Of a stretch of DNA of 64,000 nt, positions 58,590-64,000 are shown piece after piece. The stretch comes from Armatimonadota bacterium (GTDB lineage Bacteria > Armatimonadota > Fimbriimonadia > Fimbriimonadales > Fimbriimonadaceae), in NCBI GenBank assembly GCA_018268375.1, contig JAFDWS010000001.1, positions 462,627-526,626 of the forward strand, read 5' to 3'. The stretch's first letter is position 1, and every line of letters starts with the position of its first letter. The position numbers and the translations under genes were made by a program. The notes under the pieces are model-generated. The model was not told the DNA's origin and ran no database searches. It saw only the letters and a program-made list of their open reading frames with translations.

Positions 58590-60076
58590 ACTTCCACCTT
58601 CGACAGCCCTGCCAACGCGTCGCGAGCCATTTCCTGGTCGCTCATGTGGACCTTCTCGCGACCAATGATCTGATAGTCCTCATGCCCCTTTCCAGCTATC
58701 ACAACGACATCGCCCGCCTGGGCAGTGTCCACTGCCAACTCGATGGCCTTGCGACGGTCGGGCTCGCGCTCCCAGACAGCGCCTTCGACGAGGCCGGGGA
58801 CGATCTCATCGATGATGGCGTTCGGATCCTCGGTCCGCGGGTTGTCGCTCGTGACGATGGTGATGTCCGACAGGGAGGAAGCAGCCTGCGCCATGAGCGG
58901 GCGCTTACGCCTGTCGCGGTCGCCGCCGCACCCGAACACGGTGATCACCCGATGGGGATCAAGTGCCCGGACGGAGTTCAAAACATTGACCAGCGCATCG
59001 GGCGTGTGGGCATAGTCCACCAAGACGCCGATGCCACGGTCGTTGGCGATGGCTTCGAAGCGGCCCGGCACCGGAGGTACTCCCGCCAGCGCGACCAGGC
59101 TTTCCTCCACCTCGTAGCCGAGGCCGACCAACGCTGCCAGAGCAGCACTTCCGTTCGCGACGTTGTAGCCGCCGCCGAACTGCAAAATGCCTTCATGTTC
59201 GCCGCACCGCAGGGTCAAGCGATCGACTTTCACATCGACCCCCTCTGTCTCGATCATCGCGCCCTGAGCGCCGAACGAAATAACAGGCACGGCCAAGTCG
59301 GCGATCCACGACTGCCCAACCGGATCACCCACGTTGACGCAGGCGGCAAAGGCACCCGCCGAAGCGGCTGCGTACTCCGTGAAAAGGAGCCTTTTCGCCT
59401 CTTCGTATGCCTCCATCGTGCCGTGGAAGTCGAGGTGGTCTTGGGTGAAGTTCGTGAAGACACCAACATCGAACGAGACTCCGGCAAGGCGTCTTTGGTA
59501 GAGCGCGTGAGAAGACGCTTCCATGACCACCACCTCGCAGCCGTCGGCCCTTGCTTGCTCGAGAAGCCCCCAAAGCTCGACCGGGAAGGGCGTCGTGTTC
59601 TCAAGAGTCTTGATGGCGCCGATCGTTTGAAAGCCGAGCGTGCCGAGGTACGCAGCGGAGACCCCCATCTCGACGAGTGCGTTCCGCACCATCCAGGCGG
59701 TCGTCGTCTTACCGTTCGTGCCCGTGACTCCGACGACCCGCATATCGGCGCTGGGGTCGCCGTAGAACGTCTGGCAAATCCGCCCCAGTGCGAAATTGAA
59801 GGACTGCCCCTCGTCAGCAATCCCTATGACAGCTAATCCGTGGTCGCGAGCGGCCGCCACACCCTCTGGCTTGTGGACCACGACTGCGACAGCGCCCTTC
59901 TCCGCCGCCTCGGGGATGAGGGCATGGGTGTCCCTGCTCGAACTCGGCATGCAGACGAAAAGGTCGCCAGGCTGGATGCGCCTGGTGTCCGCACTGAGGC
60001 CGGTCACCAGCGGATCAGACGCATAGTCGGCAGAAAACCGGACGCCTGCGGTTTCGACCAACTCAGAAAGGCGCAT
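58586..60076 (-). CDS. murE: UDP-MurNAc-L-Ala-D-Glu:meso-DAP ligase MurE
   Basis: MurE, 496 residues. The P-loop GVTGTNGKTTTAWMV is at about residue 112-126, followed by TNFTQDHLDFHGTMEAY and the C-terminal substrate motif TSDNPRTEDP at about residue 408. DNPR is the signature for meso-diaminopimelate (Lys-adding enzymes differ here), so the stem peptide should carry meso-DAP. ATG 60076 is chosen over a GTG three codons upstream. It overlaps murF by 4 bp. Confidence 0.96.
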   Translation of the reverse strand: MRLSELVETAGVRFSADYASDPLVTGLSADTRRIQPGDLFVCMPSSSRDTHALIPEAAEKGAVAVVVHKPEGVAAARDHGLAVIGIADEGQSFNFALGRICQTFYGDPSADMRVVGVTGTNGKTTTAWMVRNALVEMGVSAAYLGTLGFQTIGAIKTLENTTPFPVELWGLLEQARADGCEVVVMEASSHALYQRRLAGVSFDVGVFTNFTQDHLDFHGTMEAYEEAKRLLFTEYAAASAGAFAACVNVGDPVGQSWIADLAVPVISFGAQGAMIETEGVDVKVDRLTLRCGEHEGILQFGGGYNVANGSAALAALVGLGYEVEESLVALAGVPPVPGRFEAIANDRGIGVLVDYAHTPDALVNVLNSVRALDPHRVITVFGCGGDRDRRKRPLMAQAASSLSDITIVTSDNPRTEDPNAIIDEIVPGLVEGAVWEREPDRRKAIELAVDTAQAGDVVVIAGKGHEDYQIIGREKVHMSDQEMARDALAGLSKVEV

Positions 60077-60094
60077 CGCACACACCGGGCTAGC

Positions 60095-61789
60095 CTACCG
60101 CCGCGCTGAGTCTGTGGGCGGGATGCCGAACCTTCGGATGACCGACTTCGCGATGTCGACGAACACTGGCCCTGCAACGACACCTCCGTAGTATTGGCCC
60201 GCCGAAGGTGTGTCGATCATGACCAAGACGACGGCCCGCGGGTTCTGTGCCGGAACCATCCCGACGAAGTTCGCGACGTAGTTTCCGGTCGAACTGCCCA
60301 CCTTCTGCGCCGTTCCTGTCTTTCCCGCCAGGCGGTAACCGGGAATCTTGAGACCCTTGCCGGTTCCGAAGTCGGACTGGATGACCGACTCCATCATCTT
60401 CATGACTTCCTGGGCCACCTCTGGCTTCACCATCTGGCCCCTTTCCTTGACCGGCGTGGGAGCGCCATCGATCGACTTGACAAGCCGAGGCTTCATCATC
60501 TTTCCGTCGTTGGCGAGCATCGCATACGCCGCCGCCAGGTTCACCGGCACGCACGCCATGGATTGTCCAAACCCGACCGTAGCCAGTTGCAGTTTCTCTG
60601 CGACTTCCTTGCGGTTGAACGTACCCATTCGCTCCGACGGCAGGCCCACGTCTGTTTTCTCAAACAAACCGAGCTTGTCCATGAAGCCGATCATGGGTTG
60701 GCGTCCGATCTTCATCGCCCAAATCGCGGCAGCGACGTTGCAGCTCTTGCCGATCGCTCGTTCCAAGTCCACGTCGCCATGGGCGCTGTGTCCACCGTGG
60801 CTGGCGCAGTGGATGACCCGGTTGCCGACCTGGATTTGTCCAACGCACTGGGTGTGGTCGCCAAGCTTCACCGCCCCAGAATCCAAGCCCTCCGCTAAGG
60901 TGAGGATCTTGAAAGTGGATCCCGGCTCATATGCGCCCATGTAGGCCATATCGAAATCGTCGCCGGGGTTCCAGCTCGCCGTCGGGTCGTAGGTTGGCCA
61001 ACTCGCCATCGCCATGATGTCGCCCGTCTTTGGATCGATCACGACTGCGCACCCGCTCTTTGCCTTGTTCGACTCGACGCCCGTCCGCAAAGCCTGGACG
61101 GCGGCGGTCTGTAGTCCGGCATCGATCGTCAACACGATGTTCGCGCCGTTCTTCTTGTCTTTGTACGGGTGATCCTTGTCGGGCACGAATGTTCCGGACC
61201 GGTCGACGAAGCCGCGATACTCACCGCTCGTGCCTTCGAGAAGCTCGTTCTGCGACTTTTCAAGGCCGGTGATGGGCTTTCCTTCCCGAAACGCGCCAAC
61301 GACACCTGAAGTCACGTCGGACAGTGGATAGTCGCGCCGGAGATTGCGAACAAGAGAGACGCCGTCCGCGTCCCATTCACGCCTGACCTGACGGACTCGC
61401 CGCGCCTGGTCGGCAGACAGAGGCGCTTTCCAAACGCGTCCTTTGACGTCGCTTGGCGGGTTGCTCAATTCAGTGGCGGGAATGCCGGTCGCCGAGGCGA
61501 GGGAGACGAAGAAAGCCGGGCTTCGAGGAATCTTGTCGTAATTAACCCCAAGCTCGTAGGAATCTTCGCTTTGGGCGAGGATGCGTCCGTCGGACGACGT
61601 GATCGCTCCCCGACGTGCAGGCACTTCCATTTCAAGGTCAAAGTGCGCCAGTTTGTCGGCTTCGGCAAGAACCTTCTTTCGGTCGAACACTTGCACCTTG
61701 GCCTGTGAGTAGCCCGCGACAACGAAGGTCACGGCCATACCGATGCCGACGAGGGCGTATCGCTTGTGCTCAGCGGACCGCTGGCTCAT
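60095..61789 (-). CDS. ftsI: class B penicillin-binding protein (FtsI/PBP3)
   Basis: A 564-residue class B PBP, the septal transpeptidase partner of FtsW. One N-terminal TM anchor (ALVGIGMAVTFVVAGYSQA) is followed by the dimerisation domain with PARRGAITSSDGRILA and the transpeptidase motifs YEPGSTFK (Ser-x-x-Lys, about residue 290), GKSCN (SxN, about 352) and AGKTGTAQK (about 487). There is no C-terminal PASTA domain, unlike many Gram-positive relatives. It overlaps ftsL by 20 bp. Confidence 0.95.
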   Translation of the reverse strand: MSQRSAEHKRYALVGIGMAVTFVVAGYSQAKVQVFDRKKVLAEADKLAHFDLEMEVPARRGAITSSDGRILAQSEDSYELGVNYDKIPRSPAFFVSLASATGIPATELSNPPSDVKGRVWKAPLSADQARRVRQVRREWDADGVSLVRNLRRDYPLSDVTSGVVGAFREGKPITGLEKSQNELLEGTSGEYRGFVDRSGTFVPDKDHPYKDKKNGANIVLTIDAGLQTAAVQALRTGVESNKAKSGCAVVIDPKTGDIMAMASWPTYDPTASWNPGDDFDMAYMGAYEPGSTFKILTLAEGLDSGAVKLGDHTQCVGQIQVGNRVIHCASHGGHSAHGDVDLERAIGKSCNVAAAIWAMKIGRQPMIGFMDKLGLFEKTDVGLPSERMGTFNRKEVAEKLQLATVGFGQSMACVPVNLAAAYAMLANDGKMMKPRLVKSIDGAPTPVKERGQMVKPEVAQEVMKMMESVIQSDFGTGKGLKIPGYRLAGKTGTAQKVGSSTGNYVANFVGMVPAQNPRAVVLVMIDTPSAGQYYGGVVAGPVFVDIAKSVIRRFGIPPTDSARR

Positions 61790-62234
61790 CGCCTAACCTC
61801 GCCACCAACAGTTCCACTTTCGGCTTCGAGACGATCTTCGCGACGATCTGCTTAGGCTGAGGAACGACCTCTCCGACCTTTTCCAAGCCCGAAAGCTTGT
61901 ATGAAGCCACCATGCCGCGCACTAAGGACCATTCGTCAACCGAGCGCATCGTCGACAACCGTTCGACGCGCTTCCTGATCCTTGCGACGTCCGCGCGGGC
62001 CGCATTGGAGCGCTGATTGGCCTTGAGTGCATTGTGCCTTGCGTTCTCTTTCAACGAGTGACCGACCAAGGAGGACATCCCGAACGTGACGACCATGACG
62101 GACACGAACAGCGCCAAATGGGTGAAGACATTGTCCAGCATCCTCCTTGTCCGCCTTCGTGGCAACCTCCGTGTCTCAGGAGCCCGGCGGCGAGCGGTTG
62201 CCGTCCTTGGCCTATAGACCGGCTGTGCGCTCAT
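61770..62234 (-). CDS. ftsL: FtsL-like cell division protein
   Basis: A 154-residue bitopic protein: a very basic N-terminal tail (TATARRRAPETRRLPRRRTR), one TM segment (VFTHLALFVSVMVVTFGMSSL) and a short heptad region (LKANQRSNAARADVARIRKR). Sequence similarity in FtsL is low, so the call rests on topology, size and the position between rsmH and ftsI, where ftsL always lies. The ATG overlaps the rsmH stop; a longer frame inside rsmH is rejected. Confidence 0.85.
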   Translation of the reverse strand: MSAQPVYRPRTATARRRAPETRRLPRRRTRRMLDNVFTHLALFVSVMVVTFGMSSLVGHSLKENARHNALKANQRSNAARADVARIRKRVERLSTMRSVDEWSLVRGMVASYKLSGLEKVGEVVPQPKQIVAKIVSKPKVELLVARLGDEPAVR

Positions 62235-63142
62235 GACGCCCTCCGGAGAGCGCGCAGCTTGGCGCTCCGTGCCTTGGGATTCGAGTTGACTTCGTCCGGA
62301 CCGGCCGTGAGAGGTTTCTTGAACACCTCTTCGAAGAAGCCCGACTCTCGCAGCTCGCGAAAGGCATGCTTGACCGCGCGGTCTTCTCCGCTGTGATAGC
62401 TCAAAACGCAAAGCACGCCGCCGTTCTTCAGCACGTCGGCGATCCGCTTGAGTGCTTCTTCCAAATCGGTGAGTTCCTTGTTCGTGTGGATGCGGACAGC
62501 TTGGAACGTTCGTGTGGCAGGATGGATGCGCCGGTCACGCTTCGCGGCCGGGATCGCCGCGTTGACACACTCAACAAGGTCGTTGGTCATCGTCAGTGGC
62601 CGCGTTTTGCGCCGCTCGACGATCACCTGAGCGATCTTACGAGCCCAACGCTCGTCGCCGTAGACGAAGATGACGTCCTCGATCTCCTTCACGCTGGCCC
62701 GGTTGAGCCACGCCGAGGCGGGCTCGCCGACACTGCGGTCCATACGCATGTCCAACGGCCCTTCGCGCAAGAAGCTAATGCCGTACGAAGGGTCTTCGAT
62801 ATGGACGTTGCTCAAACCCAAGTCCAGCAGGATCGCGTTCGCCGCGGCACCGCGGCCCAGCTCCTGGCAGGCGAAGGCCAGCCTTTCCGGAAGCTCCCGG
62901 AAGTCAGCGTGGTACGTGCGCACCGCGACGCCCTGCAAGACAGCCAACTTCTCGCTGGCCTTTTCCAACATGTCCTTGTCCCAATCGAGTCCCACTATCA
63001 GTCCTCCTGGCGAAATCCTTTTCGCCATCTCTGTCGCGTGCCCCGCCAAACCCAGCGTCCCGTCCACTACGGTCGCCCCTGGTTCGAGAGGCAGCGCGTC
63101 CAAAACTTCTTTCATCATCACCGGCACGTGCTCGACGCTCAT
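62231..63142 (-). CDS. rsmH: 16S rRNA (cytosine-1402 N4) methyltransferase
   Basis: RsmH (MraW), 303 residues. HVPVMMKEVLDAL at the N terminus, the SAM-binding DGTLGLAGHATEMAKRI and VGLDWDKDML, LLDLGLSNVHIEDPSYGIS, GPLDMRMDRS and the C-terminal FQAVRIHTNKEL and VLSYHSGEDRAVK blocks are all in family order. The ATG at 63142 overlaps the mraZ stop by 4 bp; an upstream start lies inside mraZ. It is the standard second gene of the cluster. Confidence 0.96.
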   Translation of the reverse strand: MSVEHVPVMMKEVLDALPLEPGATVVDGTLGLAGHATEMAKRISPGGLIVGLDWDKDMLEKASEKLAVLQGVAVRTYHADFRELPERLAFACQELGRGAAANAILLDLGLSNVHIEDPSYGISFLREGPLDMRMDRSVGEPASAWLNRASVKEIEDVIFVYGDERWARKIAQVIVERRKTRPLTMTNDLVECVNAAIPAAKRDRRIHPATRTFQAVRIHTNKELTDLEEALKRIADVLKNGGVLCVLSYHSGEDRAVKHAFRELRESGFFEEVFKKPLTAGPDEVNSNPKARSAKLRALRRAS

Positions 63143-63624
63143 GCCAGGCCCTTGAGCTCCCTGTAGGCCCGCGCCGCCGACTCGCGACGTGCCTTGTTGT
63201 ATTCGTCCGGATCCTTCTGAAACTTCTCGAACTCGTCCGGTGACCAAATCTCAATCCGCTCGGTCATGCCGACGAGCCGTACCTTTGTCCCATCAAGCTT
63301 CGCAAAGCTCTTCATGTCCTTGGGGATGGTAAGTCGACCCTGGCCATCCAGCACAGCCTTCGTATCGGCTCCACCAATGATCAGGCGCTCGTATGCCTGT
63401 CTTGCCGGGTCAAAGGGGTCCGCCTTCTTGACGAGCGCGACCATCGTCGCCCATTGCTCGGGCATGAAGAGGGCGATGCAGCCAACTTCGCTGCGGGCGA
63501 TCACAAATGGCTGAGGAATGACTTCGCGGAGTTCGCGCGGAAAGAGGACCCGGCCCTTGTTGTCAATCGAGACCTCGTCTCCAACGGCCAGCTCGGCAAA
63601 ATCGAGTGAGTCCTTCTTCGCCAT
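63139..63624 (-). CDS. mraZ: transcriptional regulator MraZ
   Basis: MraZ, 161 residues, with two AbrB-like SpoVT domains: VSIDNKGRVLFPRELREVIP and LDGQGRLTIPKDMKSFAKLD, each ending in the family IxxxGR-type turn. It binds direct repeats upstream of its own operon and modulates dcw transcription. A four-repeat box lies 143 bp upstream. The N terminus has about 15 extra residues (MAKKDSLDFAELAVG) before the first domain. Confidence 0.95.
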   Translation of the reverse strand: MAKKDSLDFAELAVGDEVSIDNKGRVLFPRELREVIPQPFVIARSEVGCIALFMPEQWATMVALVKKADPFDPARQAYERLIIGGADTKAVLDGQGRLTIPKDMKSFAKLDGTKVRLVGMTERIEIWSPDEFEKFQKDPDEYNKARRESAARAYRELKGLA

Positions 63625-63760
63625 GGCGTTCCGCCGGTCGGCGTGTTATCGGCGGATATGTGGGGGCCACCATCCTTGGCAGCCCCGCAGCACTCCTATC
63701 CGAGCACCCCGCCCGGGAGGTTTCTAGGTTCCCATCCGTGTCCCTTTCCACCTGGTCGTT

Positions 63761-63801
63761 ACTGTACACCATGTTCTCCCACGAATTACCACTATTCTCC
63801 A
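63761..63801 (-). promoter_or_regulatory. MraZ box and -10 of the dcw operon
   Basis: On the minus strand four direct repeats TGGAG, TGGTA, TGGGA and TGGTG (63801 down to 63767) are each separated by exactly 5 nt, the 10-bp period of known MraZ boxes (TGGGN-N5). Directly after the last repeat comes TACAGT (63766-63761), a plausible -10. Repressor and polymerase sites therefore overlap. Confidence 0.75.
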
Positions 63802-64000
63802 CATCTTTTTTGCACATTTTTGAGCTCAATTCGCCTTGATACTTGTTTCGTCTATCTGTTTGTGAAAGTATTAGTTTATATATGTCTACTATTTTGACTT
63901 TTATTGCCATGGAGAGAAGGTGGTAGATCGTGGGAGGGCAGGCGCCCAGGGCCCATACCTGGCAATCTCGCTACCAGAAACGTCGCGGTCAGCAACCGTG
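63802..64000. other. AT-rich stretch and window end, no gene assigned
   Basis: Together with 63625-63760 (the presumed mraZ leader) this is the longest non-coding part of the window. Bases 63802-63905 are strikingly AT-rich with runs such as TTAGTTTATATATG, and could hold further promoters. Bases 63906-64000 return to high GC with short dyads. I see no convincing ORF or known RNA. Confidence 0.5.

Noticed and set aside
63906..64000. RNase P RNA or tmRNA at the window end
   Set aside because: Neither the RNase P conserved core sequence nor the tmRNA ends can be found on either strand.

Overview
This is a GC-rich bacterial chromosome segment that is almost entirely coding. The gene content fits a flagellated, meso-diaminopimelate-type diderm or Terrabacteria-like lineage. 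Supporting features are a division/cell-wall (dcw) cluster containing sbp and DUF881 genes, a MurC-Ddl fusion, a PEP-CTERM protein and many small exported proteins of unknown function. My best guess is Armatimonadota, possibly Fimbriimonadia. That placement rests on recalled family resemblance, not on a search.

Layout. 1-8156 (+) carries the 3' end of rpsB with tsf, three exported or small genes, and pyrH-frr-uppS, interrupted by two minus-strand genes. 8162-14533 holds mscL, a triple TRASH-type cysteine protein, rfbD, a Gly-rich exported protein, an isolated flagellin, yajQ and a PUA-like/HNH endonuclease. 14555-20402 is one minus-strand operon-like run: rpoZ, dnaJ, prmA, rsmE, rph, rdgB and an MFS exporter. 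20611-31838 is accessory. It includes a PEP-CTERM protein, a YgiB/YgiC-like lipoprotein and ATP-grasp pair, a trans-sulfuration enzyme, an M15 peptidase, an ArsR-SRPBCC regulator, several exported beta-rich proteins, a K+ channel and an AraC regulator. 32016-45727 holds glyQ (no glyS beside it), an M32 carboxypeptidase, selA with an HD-GYP gene, tatA, a PBP4-type peptidase, dgt and a tRNA-Ser(GGA).

45769-63624 (minus) is a complete dcw cluster read as mraZ-rsmH-ftsL-ftsI-murE-murF-mraY-murD-ftsW-murG-murC/ddl-ftsQ-DUF881-sbp-ftsA-ftsZ. Most junctions overlap by 4 bp. A four-repeat MraZ box lies upstream and a U-tailed hairpin follows ftsZ. murB is absent. Together these genes convert UDP-MurNAc into lipid II, polymerise and crosslink septal peptidoglycan, and build the FtsZ/FtsA ring.

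The most unusual feature is a small palindromic repeat family (about 67-95 bp). One copy is intergenic and three sit in frame inside essential enzymes: GlyQ, the MurC half and the Ddl half of MurC-Ddl. This resembles the Rickettsia palindromic elements in behaviour. A second theme is promoter placement. About fifteen genes have a TANNNT -10 box only 6-12 nt before the start codon and no Shine-Dalgarno sequence, which implies leaderless mRNAs. Other repeats include a 124-bp element with 27-bp perfect inverted termini, a 19-bp tandem array, and a 17-bp direct repeat bracketing a gene after glyQ.
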